A stretch of 64,000 bases of DNA from Anolis sagrei (Eukaryota > Chordata > Lepidosauria > Squamata > Anolidae), in assembly GCF_037176765.1 (NCBI RefSeq), contig NC_090021.1, positions 61,137,453-61,201,452 of the forward strand. Reading direction: 5' to 3'. Each line of letters starts with the position of its first letter. Positions within the stretch are counted from its first letter, which is position 1. The notes beneath the pieces were generated by a model. That model was not told the origin of the DNA, did not search any database, and worked only from the letters and a program-made list of their open reading frames with translations. Both the position numbers and the translations under genes were made by a program. Positions 42,901 to 52,015 of this stretch are shown here, in pieces.

Positions 42901-44767
42901 ATGAGTAGGATTGTTGTTGTGTGCTTTCAAGTCGTTTCAGACTTAGGTTGACCCTGAGTGACCTTGGAGGGCCATATCTGGGGCCCGGGCCATAGTTTGA
43001 TGACCCCTGCCCTAGAATATCAAGGCAGAAAATCCCACAATATCTGCTTTGAACTGGGTTATCCAAGTCCACACTCAGATAATGTGGAATTTTCTGCCTT
43101 GATATTCTGGGATATAGAGCAGTGTGGAAGAGCCCAGAGTGCTGGAGTCTCATCAAACTACAACTCCCAGGATTCCATAGCACTGAACTGTGGCAGCTAG
43201 TGGAGACAAAATGCATTCATTCCAGAGTGTAGATCAGGCTTGGACAAAGTTAAGCCCTTGAAAAGTTTTGGACTGCAACTACCACCATTCCTAACAGCCT
43301 GAGGCCCTTTTCTTTTCCTCTAAAGTGGCTGAGGGGGGGGGGGGGAAGGAAGGAGGCCTGCGGCTGTTAGGAATGATGGGAGTTGCAGTCCAAAACACCT
43401 GGAGGACCTAACTTTTCTTGGGCCTGGTCTAGAGAGATAAAAGTAGCCTGAATCCCCCTCCCACGCACCAAAGGAAGGAGCCTGAGGTTGAGGAATGGTG
43501 GGAGTTGGAGTCCAAAACACCTGGAGGGCCCGACTGTACTCGGGCCAGGTCTAGAGAGATAGAACTAGCTTGGATCCCGCTCCCACGCACTAAGGGAAGG
43601 AGCCTGAGGCTGAGGAATGGTGGGAGTTGGAGTCCAAAACGCCTGGAGGACCCAACTTTGCTCGGGCCAGGTCTAGAGAGATAGAACTAGCCTGGATCCC
43701 CCTCCCACGCACCAAAGGAAGGAGCCTGAGGCTGTTAGGAATGGTGGGAGTTGGAGTCCAAAACACCTGGAGGACCCAACTTTGCTCGGGCCAGGTCTAG
43801 AGAGATAGAACTAGCCTGGATCCCCCTCCCACGCACCAAAGGAAGGAGCCTGAGGCTGTTAGGAATGGTGGGAGTTGGAGTCCAAAACACCTGGAGGACC
43901 CAACTTTGCTCGGGCCAGGTCTAGAGAGATAGAACTAGCCTGGATCCCCCTCCCACGCACCAAAGGAAGGAGCCTGAGGCTGTTAGGAATGGTGGGAGTT
44001 GGAGTCCAAAACACTTGGAGGGCTCAAGTTTGCCCAGGTCTGGTGTAGATGCAGCAGGAGAGCCCCTTCTGCCTCTCTCTGTGTGTCTGTGTGTGTGTCT
44101 CTCTCTTTCCCAGCAGCTGGGATTATTTCTGATGGCAGAGCAGAGGCAGCTTCCCCGCCACACACTCACTCACGCATTAAAGTCGGATTAAAGCCGATGA
44201 TCCGGCGGCGACCGGCTGCAATGCAAAGGAGGGAGAGGGAACATGGAGCAGGAGCCTTCCTTCCCTCCCTTCGCTTTGAGCGTCTACAGTGCGGAATTGA
44301 TGCATTTTGACACCACTTTGGCTGCCGAGAGGCTCAATGCTATGGAACCCTGGGGAAACCACAGCAGTTCAAGTGGGGCCTCTTCCAAGGCGTGGATGCG
44401 CCCAAGGTCATTCATTCATTCCTTCCTTCCTTCGCAGGCACCTACCGGGCTCTCCTCGGAGGGGCAGCTCAGGGGCAGCGCTCCCCTCCTCCTCCTCCTC
44501 CGGCTCTTCCTCTCCCTGCAATGGCGGGGCTGCAATGGGCGAGGGCGCGCTCCCGTTGCTGCTGCTGCTGCCTCGGCTGCTGCCGCTTCCTCCTCCTCCG
44601 CTGTCGGGCTCCCACCCGTCCCAGAACCAGGGCCGGTGCGCCTGTTCCAAGAGGCGGCGGCTGAGCCGGTAACGCAGCAGCTCCTGGTAGCAGGGGCCGC
44701 ACGCCTCCCACTTGGGCTCCTTGAAGCGCTTCATGTACTCGCTCTTCACGCACCGCGAGGGCACCAT
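27740..44767 (-). CDS. CCSAP: CCSAP, centriole, cilia and spindle-associated protein, complete three-exon coding region
   Basis: CCSAP binds microtubules and is found at centrioles, cilia and spindle poles. Coding exons on the - strand are 44767-44446, 36954-36689 and 27913-27740: 762 bases, 253 codons plus stop, against about 270 in human. The conserved N-terminus has [20 protein letters not shown] and [16 protein letters not shown] (residues 7-52). A low-complexity Ser/Gly and acidic stretch follows and is shorter than in human. The strongest match is [16 protein letters not shown], then THNVCASA, in exon 2; the C-terminus is [16 protein letters not shown]. The start was chosen because 14 residues lie between it and the end of KSEYMKR, as in human. 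Both introns are GT..AG and the phases close. The C-terminus is ARTR where I recall human ending ARA. Confidence 0.97.
28250..28335 (+). repeat. L2-like 3' tail
   Basis: Reads agccactttgagtctctcc, then acgtggggtataagtac and a (caa)n end, the terminal module of L2-type elements. Confidence 0.55.
28375..28760 (+). repeat. LINE ORF2 C-terminal fragment
   Basis: Translates in one frame as [20 protein letters not shown], then [11 protein letters not shown], and after shifts gives a stretch like [20 protein letters not shown]. This resembles the LQ..LW..K..VVPVVIGALGT and LQK.ALLGTA motifs of LINE-encoded proteins in lizard genomes. It is decayed; the clade is not assigned. Confidence 0.5.
30010..31210 (+). 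repeat. LINE reverse transcriptase fragment, 5'-truncated
   Basis: The first frame (30025-30303) carries [20 protein letters not shown] and FIYADD, the reverse transcriptase catalytic box, then [14 protein letters not shown]. Further pieces follow in other frames: [10 protein letters not shown] near 30350, [20 protein letters not shown] near 30510, and a C-terminal CCHC-like [15 protein letters not shown] near 31015. It ends with ataaataaaaatttg near 31210. Multiple stops and frame changes make it non-functional. The family is common in lizards; the clade is not assigned. Confidence 0.75.
32156..32300. repeat. MITE remnant
   Basis: Contains gtgttgttggactgcagggc and a diverged second arm ending tgaaggatcacatattcac. 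Confidence 0.4.
32855..33105 (+). repeat. purine-rich (GA/AAG) low-complexity tract
   Basis: About 250 bp almost without pyrimidines on the + strand, in CCSAP intron 2. The lysine-, arginine- and glutamate-rich frame it opens, and the mirror phenylalanine- and serine-rich frame, are products of composition. Confidence 0.9.
33700..33969 (-). repeat. Sauria-type SINE, near full length
   Basis: The + strand starts with a T-run and tcatgtcaggaacgacttga, passes ctcacatgtccccgcatggg, and ends with taacccattgcaccaccggg, the complement of the tRNA-like head. Confidence 0.85.
34415..34485 (+). repeat. short CR1 3' end fragment
   Basis: Reads gattggactggatggtcctt, then tctcttccagctctatgact, followed by ctatgatta. 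Confidence 0.65.
34782..35091. mobile_element. palindromic MITE with about 92-bp inverted arms
   Basis: The left arm starts near 34816 (catggttctaaagtactt) and the right arm ends at 35091 with its complement. The arms carry aggcgctggtgctctgcttc and its near-complement. Immediately left, a 19-bp unit (tatatttattagacatg) is repeated in tandem. Confidence 0.75.
35137..35149 (+). repeat. poly-G tract and following L2-like tail
   Basis: A 13-base G run lies inside atatttatataccacctttc, then caactcaaggtagtttaca, which is the complement-side layout of an L2-like 3' module (minus orientation). Confidence 0.5.
35683..35833. mobile_element. palindromic hAT MITE with perfect 8-bp target duplication
   Basis: The element at 35691-35825 starts caggggttctcaacctgtgg and ends tgagaaccactg. 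The duplication ctctaaag lies at 35683-35690 and 35826-35833. Confidence 0.9.
36196..36445 (+). repeat. Sauria-type SINE, near full length
   Basis: Head cagtggcacaatgggttaaa, body tgtggggacatgagagaagc, tail agtcgctcctgacacacaca. It lies 245 bp from CCSAP exon 2, in intron 2, in opposite orientation to the gene. Confidence 0.85.
36689..36954 (-). CDS. CCSAP: CCSAP coding exon 2
   Basis: On the - strand the acceptor is gggttttcttccag and the donor gtaagt. It encodes [18 protein letters not shown] at the start, a basic stretch with AKSPQRTE, and [16 protein letters not shown] near the end. It joins exon 1 in phase 1 and exon 3 in phase 0. Confidence 0.96.
37076..37655. mobile_element. DNA transposon-like element with an expanded AT-rich core
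   Basis: The left end reads gtatatactcaagtataatc and the right end aggcttatatttgagtatatac, which are imperfect inverted repeats; subterminal copies of gagtataagccgag lie at both sides. The centre (37375-37570) is a degenerate (taaaataataaatg) array. It sits about 120 bp upstream of CCSAP exon 2 in intron 1. Confidence 0.65.
38748..39094 (-). repeat. tRNA-derived SINE (aaaggtaaaggtttcccc family)
   Basis: The + strand begins aaaggtaaaggtttcccctt, contains ggtcatgtagctggcatgac and acatttgcatgttttcgaac, and ends with the tRNA-like head complement gcactgtgccaccatgg. A 25-bp tandem duplication (ctgaagcagtacctactaat) lies inside at about 38897-38945 and is private to this copy. Confidence 0.8.
39513..39612 (+). 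repeat. left half of the caggcatggg palindromic MITE
   Basis: Reads caggcatgggcaaacttggg, then cagcctcaggccccttcct and breaks at the centre. A SINE head fragment follows (39615-39690). Confidence 0.65.
39876..40010. mobile_element. palindromic hAT MITE
   Basis: Starts cagtggttctcaacttgtgg and ends ggttgagaaccactg. Flanking octamers ctctatgc and ctctgtgg are a diverged target duplication (6 of 8). Confidence 0.85.
40107..40318 (+). repeat. MIR/CORE-like SINE
   Basis: Contains tgagcaagtcatgttctctc, then aacctcagagaaaggcaatgg, the MIR-like core order, and the tail module gttgccataagtcagaaaca, then gcaacaa. A second copy is at 57800-58000. Confidence 0.6.
40620..41308. mobile_element. decayed hAT element (non-coding)
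   Basis: The right end is clear: ttatggttggagatcatcac, then gcggcattaggaaggttgag and aaacactg. The interior has two copies of a segment starting agtattttctgttt (40677) and agtattttctgttg (40969), an internal duplication of about 290 bp. The left end is not resolved. Confidence 0.6.
41330..41600 (+). repeat. L2-like 3' tail with (gtt)n end
   Basis: Terminal module ctgccctgagtccctttggg, then cagtatacaaataaagttgg and (ttg)n. Confidence 0.6.
41601..41765 (+). repeat. LINE C-terminal fragment
   Basis: Translates as CDCGAE, a stop, then [13 protein letters not shown], matching the cysteine-rich end of the LINE at 30010-31210. Confidence 0.55.
41766..42020 (-). repeat. CR1 LINE 3' end
   Basis: On the - strand it encodes [20 protein letters not shown] and [20 protein letters not shown] and ends with the CR1 terminal attctatgattctatg-like module (41766-41780). 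Confidence 0.85.
42100..42257 (-). repeat. tRNA-derived SINE head fragment
   Basis: Holds ctactcacatttgcaagttc to the head complement cactgtgccaccagggga; the tail is missing. Confidence 0.75.
42258..42465 (+). repeat. second copy of the L2 tail plus LINE fragment
   Basis: Duplicates 41455-41690 in direct orientation: gaatgtgtttatcttgatgt, the L2 tail, an (att)n end and gctccagttgctcaccca. Confidence 0.7.
42642..43135. mobile_element. palindromic MITE split by a hAT insertion
   Basis: The outer MITE starts ggggtctttccacacagccc and ends atagagcagtgtggaagagc, with arms around aaggcagaaaatcccaca. At 42674-43009 it is interrupted by a non-autonomous hAT element with a near-perfect 8-bp target duplication (tcctagaa at 42666-42673; ccctagaa at 43010-43017). 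The MITE is therefore older than the hAT copy. Confidence 0.85.
43235..43426. repeat. complete caggcatggg-family palindromic MITE
   Basis: Starts caggcttggacaaagttaag and ends ttttcttgggcctg, with arms around cagcctgaggcccttttc and aggcctgcggctgttaggaa flanking a G-run of 14. Confidence 0.75.
43429..44044 (+). repeat. tandem array of five 122-124 bp units in CCSAP intron 1
   Basis: Unit starts (ctagagagat) are at 43429, 43551, 43673, 43797 and 43921. Each unit joins about 70 bp of the right arm of the neighbouring MITE to about 55 bp with agcctggatccccctcccac. Units at 43673 and 43797 look identical; the last unit ends in a slightly different MITE terminus. It lies about 400 bp inside intron 1 from exon 1. 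Confidence 0.93.
44446..44767 (-). CDS. CCSAP: CCSAP coding exon 1
   Basis: Starts ATG at 44767-44765 and ends in phase 1 before donor gtaggt. Encodes 107 residues plus one base: conserved [19 protein letters not shown], then [16 protein letters not shown], then a Gly/Ser and Glu-rich stretch. Confidence 0.96.
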
Positions 44768-44985
44768 CGTACACCCGGGCTGTCCGTCCACACGACACAC
44801 TGACGTCGGTTTCCCCCCTCCTTCCCAAATGACCTCCTCTTCGCCCCACCCTCCCGCTGGAACGTTTGAACACAAACAGCGCCCGGCCGCGTCCGCCTCC
44901 GCGCGCCTTAGCCAATCAGCGCACGAGTTGCGGGCCCTGGGAGGTACGTCATAAAGGAGCCTGCCAGGCGCTTTAAAAACAAAAC
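44768..44985 (-). promoter_or_regulatory. CCSAP: CpG-rich promoter and 5' UTR of CCSAP
   Basis: Dense CpG from 44450 to 44950. Upstream of the start codon on the - strand lie gacgtcag (CRE-like) about 40 bp away, an inverted CCAAT box (ctgattggcta, 44909-44919) and tttatgacgtac (44944-44955). No canonical TATA box was seen near the likely start. It is followed upstream by repeats from 45030. Confidence 0.7.
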
Positions 44986-45029
44986 CAGCTGAAGGAGGAG
45001 TGTGGGAGCGGGATCCAGGCTGTTTATAT

Positions 45030-45626
45030 CAGGCATGGGCAAATTTTGGGCATCCAGGTGTTGTGGACTTCGACTCCCACCATTCCTAGCAGCCTCAGGC
45101 CTTTTCCTTTTCCCTCTCAGCCTCTTGAGCGAAGGGCCCGAGGCTGTTAGGAATGATCAAGGGTCTGGGGAACAAGCCTTATGAGGAGCGGCTTAAAGAG
45201 CTAGGCATGTTTGGTCTGAAGAAGAGAAGGCTGAGATGAGACATGATAGCCATGTGAGGGGAAGGTCATAGGGAGGAGGAAGCAAGCTTGTTTTCTGCTG
45301 CCCTGGAAACTAGGACACAGAACAATGGCTTCAAACTACAAGAAAGGAGATTCCATCTGAACATTAGGAAGAACTTTCTGACTCTGAGAACCGTTCAGCA
45401 ATGGGAATCTCTGCCCCGGAGTGTGGTGGAGGCTCCTTATTTGGAGGCTTTTAAACAGAGGCTGGATGGCCATCTGTCAGGGGTGCTTTGAATGCAATCT
45501 TCCTGCTTCTTGGCAGGGGGTTGGACTGGATGGGTCATGAGGTCTCTTCCAATTCTATGATTCTAGGAATAGTGGGAGTTGAAGTCCAAAACACCTAGAG
45601 GGAGGGCCCAAGTTTGCCCAAGCCTG
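45030..45626. repeat. caggcatggg MITE split by a CR1 insertion
   Basis: The MITE starts caggcatgggcaaattttgg and ends gtttgcccaagcctg. A CR1 LINE 3' end in + orientation (45155-45566) sits between gttaggaatg and gaatagtgggag. The CR1 part encodes [20 protein letters not shown] and RTVQQWESLPRSVVEAPYLE and ends attctatgattctag. Confidence 0.85.
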
Positions 45627-45631
45627 CTCCT

Positions 45632-45964
45632 TAAAAAGGTAAAGGTTTTCCCCTGACATGAAGTCCAGTCATCTCTGACACTGGGGGTTGGTGCTCATCT
45701 CCATTTCTAAGCAGAAGCGCCGGCATTGTCCGTAGACACCTCCAAGGTCATGTGGCCAGCATGATTGTATGGAGCGCCATTACCTTCCCGCAGGAGCAGT
45801 ACCTACTGGTCCACTCACATTTGCATGTTTTCAAACTGCTAGGTTGGCAGAAGCTGGGGCTAATAGTGGGAGCTCACCCTGCTCCCCAGATACAAACCGT
45901 CGACCTTTCAGTCAGCAAGTTCAGCAGCTCAGCAGTTATACCCACTGCGCCACCATGAGCTCCC
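45632..45964 (-). repeat. tRNA-derived SINE (aaaggtaaaggtttcccc family), full length with target duplication
   Basis: Starts aaaaggtaaaggttttcccc and ends with the head complement ccactgcgccaccatgag. Flanks carry agcctgctc on the left (45621-45629) and again on the right (about 45966-45974). Confidence 0.85.
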
Positions 45965-46102
45965 TAGCCTGCTCTATACCATGCAATTAATGCCGTATCC
46001 ACAGGAGTCCTGGAACCAAATCTCACTGGATACCAAGTGAGACATACATATACACACATGAAGGAAAAGAAGGAATACAAAAATAAGGCTATAACACAGT
46101 TG

Positions 46103-46503
46103 GGTTGCTGTGAGTTTTCTGGGCTGTATGGCCATGTTCCAGAAGCATTCTCTCTTGACATTTTGCCCACAACAATCAAAAATGGGAATTCCAGACAAGA
46201 AACAATCAGAGCCAGCTAATCACTTCCCAATAAAGGATTCTCCCAGGCAGGAAGCAGCCATACCTTGAAACTGCACAGCCATTAAATGCTAATCAAGGTG
46301 GCCAATTGCAACATTCACACCTGCTTCAAACAGACAAGAGCTCTTTCTCCCACCCTGGACATCCCACAGATATATAAACTCCATTTGCCTAATTTCCAAC
46401 AGACCTCAAAACCTCTGAGGATGTCTGCCACTGATGTGGGCAAAATGTCAGGAGAGAATGCTTCTGGAACATGGCCATACAGGCCGGAAAACTCACAGCA
46501 ACC
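46103..46503. mobile_element. DNA transposon (MITE) with about 50-bp terminal inverted repeats
   Basis: Starts ggttgctgtgagttttctgg, then gctgtatggccatgttccag; ends ctggaacatggccatacagg, then aaaactcacagcaacc. The interior has aggtggccaattgcaacatt and cccacagatatataaactcc. Other copies lie at 52420-52905 and 62375-62693. Confidence 0.85.
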
Positions 46504-46689
46504 TGGCCTGAGGCTGTTAGGAATGGTGGGAGTTGAACTTCAAAACACCTGGAGGGCCCAAGTTTACCCAGACCTACTCTATACCATATCTACAGTAGTA
46601 TCTACAGGAGTCTTGCAACCAAATCTCACTGGATACCAATGACTCTCTATATGCATACATGAAGGAAAGGAAGGAATAATAATTTTAAA

Positions 46690-48095
46690 AAATGTACAAA
46701 CACAACTGTAAAATAAATGTTCCAGATAACATGCAATATAAGTCATATAAAGCAAACTGACCAAATACATGTAATCAAAATGTACAAGATTACCAAATAT
46801 TATTGAACTAAAAGTTCCCAAAGCCTTGGAAAACAGGTTAAAAATACTGAGAGAAGGAGCAGTCTGCAAATGTTTGGAGGGGCAATTCCAAGAATAGAAA
46901 GAAAACCTACACGCCTGATTCTTCCTTTTCTGCAGTGCTTTTAGTCACCAGATTGTACCACCCACCAACCCAGCTGTTGCCATGCAAGACTCCCCAGATG
47001 GGGATCACGTGTGATCACACGCTGTGTGTGCTTTGTTGGATTTTAGGCTGATGGAAACAGCTCGTTTTTTGAGCCAAATTCATTGTGTCAGCAGTTATTG
47101 GGGGAAGGGGGAGCCTAGGATCTGGTGGCATCAGAGGCTAGTTGATATATTGCTTTAGGGCCACATAGTATTTGTCAGCAGAGTTCAGTCCCACTTCCCC
47201 TGTTCTGGTTGAGCCATACCCTATCTGAAATGTTTGGGATGAGAAGTGTTTTGGATCTGGGATTTTTTCCCCCAGATTTGGAAGTACCTGTATTTTTATA
47301 TATGAATATAAGATATAGCTTGGAGATCTAGATTCATTTATATTTCATATACAACTGAAGATAATTCCATGTAATATTTTAAATAATGAAACAAAGTTTG
47401 TTTACGTTGAAGCAGCAGAAAGCAAAGATGTCACTATCTCAGTCACCCATGTAGACCATTTCGTAGGTTTTTTTGTGTTGTTTTGTGGGGGTTTTTTGTT
47501 TGTTTGTTCTTTGGAAAATGGAAATCTCCATAACCTGTTGGAGATTTTATGATCTTTGGAAAGGCATGACCTTGTTAGAAGTCATAACATTTTGAAAAAT
47601 CATGCCATAACCTCTTGATAAAAAGCATGACCTGTTATATTCATAAACTTTAGGAGGAAATGGCATTCATGCAAGGCAATTAGGTGTCTCCGCTGTTAAA
47701 CTGATATCCTAAATATGTCTTTGAACAGTTAGGGACAAAGATATGCCAATGCAGAAACACACACACAGAAACACACATATTCAGCAGAGTTTCAGAAGTT
47801 TACTTTTTAGTTGCCCCAGAACATCTACTATCCCTTAAAATATGTTTACCTTTAAGTCATGCTCTCAAGAGACAAAAATAAGTAGACTTCCTTAAAAGTA
47901 ACATAGTTGTTTTACTCACAAACTTCATGTATTCAGAATACAGGTACTTTGCATATCAATCCAGTTACAAATAGGATTTGAAGTAGTTTCTCTGTGTAGG
48001 TAACACAGAGGATCATTTCTTCTCTAATCAACAGTCCAAAGACCAAAGCATCTCTCTGTTCTGAGAGTCTAATAGACTATGGATGATTGCGGATT
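46690..48095. other. no recognised gene
   Basis: Intergenic sequence with a few short runs (gtttgtttg at 47495; cacacacagaaacacac at about 47760). No repeat boundary or coding frame could be supported. Confidence 0.4.
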
Positions 48096-48292
48096 GTGTG
48101 GTTTATAATGATAATAATGTTTATAATGCTTTGATGTATTTAATTATGGTTTTTAATTTTAACTCAAATGTATTTTAATTGCATACTGTGGTTAAGGTAT
48201 TCAATTTTGCCTATCTTTAAGCTACCCTGAGTCCCCTTCGGGGTAGAGAAAGGCGGGATATAAATATTGTTAAATAAATAAATAAAGTCTCT
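48096..48292 (+). repeat. L2-like 3' tail
   Basis: Ends taccctgagtccccttcggg, then aggcgggatataaatattgt and a (taaa)n run. Confidence 0.65.
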
Positions 48293-49319
48293 GTTTAGTC
48301 TGAAAGTCCAATGGAGTCTCTAAGCATTCTGTTCCTACTGAAATCTAAAGCATACTGTTCCTACTGTCTTCTTAAAAGCATACTACTGAAGTCTTCTGAA
48401 CTGTATTGTTTCTAAAATGGAGTCTGAGTCCCAAACAAGCCCAGTTCTGATCAAGTCTGCAGCCCCTCGCACAACAAAAATGTTAAAGAAGAACTGCAAA
48501 CCACTACACACATGTACAACACAGTAAGCAATCTAAATTATATTCATAACAAGTAACTAGTGGAGGCTTGAAGAAGGTTGCTATTTCCAACAATTTTAGA
48601 TTTTGACATTCTAAGTAAGGGATTCTCAGCTGGTACTGGATAGAAATTAGGGTTGCCAGGTATCCCTTATTATAAGGGATTACCATTGTTTTCGAGTCAG
48701 TAAACTTATCTCTTAAAGAGCTGCCAGGTGGCTCTTATTACATGTGCATCTAAGATCAAATCCCGAATGGCAGCTCTTTTCCATTCACAAGTTGATATTA
48801 AGCAGCAGCATTTCCAGGGGAACAGTTTGAAGGCAATTAGTACTTTGTTCTTTTCTCTTCTTCTAGTGACATGTAATTCGTTCACCTTTCCATGTATTCT
48901 TCTCCCCAGTAATGTCTGCCCAACATGTATTATGTTATATATTTACATTTTATATTTGTGTATATTTTATACTTTCAAATATTCAACATGGGGAGAATAT
49001 TTTGAAAATATTTTGTAAAATTTTGTAATGAATATCTTCTAAATAAAGGTACATTTAGCTACAATTTCCCATTTTCCCTATGTGTAGTGAATTTTGGGTA
49101 CTAATGCCAAGGTTTTGTGTGAAGACTCCAATAGGATTAAAATGGGTGTTTTTGACTGGCCAGGCTGTTACTTATACTTTTAATATAAGTTTATGAATAC
49201 CAAAAGATAACACTATGTAACACAGGTTTTGTTCCTGGATTATAAATGTCCTTTCCTGATTACTTCTATCATAAAAACATGGGAAAAGTTTATTAAACTG
49301 CAAAACCCTTGTTACCTTT

Positions 49320-49793
49320 GTTGGACTCGGATAACCCAGTTCAAAGCAGATGTTGTGGGATTTTCTGCCTTGATATTCTGGGATATAGGATTGTGTGGAA
49401 AGGCCTAGGGTTATCTGAGTCCACACCAACATATATTCCAGTTCAAAGCAGATAATGTGGGATTTTACTCAGCTCTGTGGAAGGGGCTTGAGGCTCAGAG
49501 AAAATGAGAATTATATCTGCTTCTGAGAACCTTGTTTGACCAAATAAATAGGAAAACATCAACTACCTGGAGTTGTCATTTATTTTTGAAATAGATTATA
49601 GGGATCCTATTAATGTACCAAAAAAAGAGAAAGAAAATATTTCAGGGCCCTTCCACGCAGCCCTTTATCCCAGAATATAAAGGCAGAAAATCCCATATTA
49701 TCTGCTTTGAACTGGGTTATGAGTCCACACTCAGATAATGTGGGATTTTCTGCCTTGATATTCTGGGATATAGGGCTGTGTGGAAGGCCCCCC
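49320..49793. repeat. two copies of the aaggcagaaaatccca palindromic MITE
   Basis: One decayed copy at 49320-49492 and one clean copy at 49645-49791. The second starts gggcccttccacgcagccct and ends atagggctgtgtggaaggcc, with arms around ttctgccttgatattctggg. Confidence 0.8.
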
Positions 49794-49839
49794 AGTTGTC
49801 AAACCCAGAAGTTGACTTGAAATCCCTTTGGACTTTTTC

Positions 49840-49904
49840 TTCCTTCCTTCCTTCCTTCCTTCCTTCCTTCCTTCCTTCCTTCCTTCCTTCCTTCCTTCCT
49901 TCCT
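49840..49904 (+). repeat. (TTCC)n microsatellite, about 16 units
   Basis: Uninterrupted tetranucleotide run of 65 bp between the MITE and single-copy sequence; probably polymorphic in length. Confidence 0.97.
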
Positions 49905-50091
49905 CTTTTTTGAGCTAAATTTTAGCAGCTCCTCGAGAGTCCCTATAGCAGATAACTACTACCCAGACCTGTTCACTTTGCCCATGGAGACACTGCAAGG
50001 AACTATAACTGTTCTTGAAGAAAATATCCAGAGGTAACTGTGTTAGCTATGCAGCAAAATACAACAAGATCAATGGCTCATAAGCAGCAAT

Positions 50092-50345
50092 ACAACTTTG
50101 GGGCCATAAATTAGCATAAAATTATGCAGTCTTTCAAACCTTCACATTAGATAAACATGTTCAAAATCCTAACAGAGAAAATGGTGATGGTGTTAAAGCT
50201 TTCCTCACAGGCCTGTGACTCTTAAGTCACCCTTTTTTTCCTGTAGGATTTTTAACATCTTGGTGAAGAAGCTAGTGAAGCTTTGAAAGCTTGCATGATG
50301 TATTTCATGCTCTGGAGTTGGTCCAAAAATGGTATCGTTGCAGGT
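50092..50345. repeat. inverted pair of a short repeat
   Basis: The left part (50092-50170) is, reversed, similar to 50246-50345: aggattttgaacatg against aggatttttaacatctt, and the AAGC..GCAT..TATG core. A third copy is at 52205-52281 inside a CR1. Confidence 0.5.
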
Positions 50346-51414
50346 GGTTTTCAGATTTTTGTTGCATCTTTCTGAAGAAGTCACCAGTAACTCTGAAGAG
50401 GGGAAACATAGATTATGAGTAAAAGATAGGCGATCTGTGACTTACAAAGTTTGAAGAAAGAATAAAAAAGGAGAGGGATGGAAAAGGAAAGGCAATGAAG
50501 GATAAATTAAAACCAATGGAACTCCACCTGCTTAGACTTCTTTAGCTTACTTTTTGCAGACCATCCATACAATGTTATCCAGTTACTGTCACCCTGGATT
50601 TTGTCTGTGGCTCTTCCATTTTTCCTTGGAATAAATAAGGCATAGCTTTGATCAGAGCAGCAAAAAGTAGCACCATCTCCACAAATGTAGGTGGCCCTCA
50701 CACAGTACTCCATCAGCCTTTAAAAGAGTCATAGTTTGATGTGAGCAAAGAGGAGCAACTTGACTTACAACAGCTTGTCGCATTATGACCTCACACTTAG
50801 ACTCTTCATGACCTTTGCACTGGGGACATTTTATGATCATGTTAGTCTTGGCAGCCCAGTTCAGCAAGTGAATTTAGTCCAATAATGTTGGTGTTCAAGG
50901 TGAATTTGAATGGTAACAAAGGAATATAAACTTATTCAGTCCAGTTCAGTTGTTTGAGTTTGTTGACATTCACTTTTCATATAACAGATACAATATACAC
51001 ATTCTAAACAGGAATTATAACAAAGGACACAAATCAGTAGCCATAATAATATACAAGAGCATAGAAACAAATCCCTAGATCATTATTTCTTTCTACAAGA
51101 TTCAGTGTTTCGGGATGAACCATTTCTCTAGCCTCCCATGAGTCCTATGCAGGCGTAGAGTTTTGTTTGTTTGTTTTGGAACCACAAAAATATGATATAG
51201 GAGAAGGAAGGAGGGAAAGAAAGCCTCATGGAATATAAAAATACCTCATTAATCCTTTTCATAATATTTTCCCTCCGTGGCATTGTAGTTGGTTCAAAAT
51301 GGATGACTACAAGTGATACCAGTCAAAAGGCAACATTTCTGAGTGAAACTGACACACTGAAATAATTTTTGAATGGTAAAGCAATACTTTTGCATGGGTT
51401 TAATGTTAGGATTA

Positions 51415-51740
51415 GGGTCTCCTGGTGATGCAGAAGGTTAAACCATTGAACTGCTGAACTTGTTGACTGAAAGGTTGGCGGTTCGAATCCAGGTAGCAGA
51501 GTGAGCTCCCACTATTAGCCCCAGCTTCTGTCAATGTAGCAGTTCAAAAACATGCAAATGTGATTACATCAATAGGTGCCGCTTCTGTGGGAAGGTAATG
51601 ATGCTCCCTGCAGTCATGCTGGCCACATGACCTTGGAGGTGTCTATGGCCAACTTAGAAATGGAGATGAGCACCCCCACCCCCCACTTCCAGAGTCAGAC
51701 ACAACTAGACAATATCAGGGGAAAAGTTTACCTTTTACTG
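51415..51740 (+). repeat. tRNA-derived SINE, near full length
   Basis: Head ggtctcctggtgatgcagaa and ggttcgaatcc (B box), body acatgcaaatgtgattacat, tail tcaggggaaaagtttacctt. Confidence 0.85.
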
Positions 51741-52015
51741 TTAGAATGAACAATCGGATTTTGGCTGTCATGCAGCTAGTCCATGTTTTCCTTCCTAACA
51801 GATTTTATGTAGTGAGAAAAGGAAACAGAAGACATGGTGGAGAAATAAATGGAATAGTTCTAAATGGAAGATGATATTATTGGAATATCTTGCAAAGTTT
51901 CATGAGTCAGGGTGTCTGTACAGGAATAATCTTGCCTGGATTCATCCTTACAAAAAAAGAAGGATGGAAACCACATATGAAGAAAACATTTCCACCTTTG
52001 AAAATATGTCATTAT

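Noticed and set aside
43429-44044. CRISPR-like array
   Set aside because: The repeats are long direct tandem units without unique spacers, in a vertebrate intron; it is a minisatellite.
44243-44803. 186-codon open frame on the + strand over CCSAP exon 1
   Set aside because: Antisense shadow of the CCSAP exon and CpG island; the - strand frame matches the known protein.
49828-50037. Possible exon after the (TTCC)n run
   Set aside because: Half of the frame is the microsatellite; the rest has weak splice-like sites but no homology I recognise.
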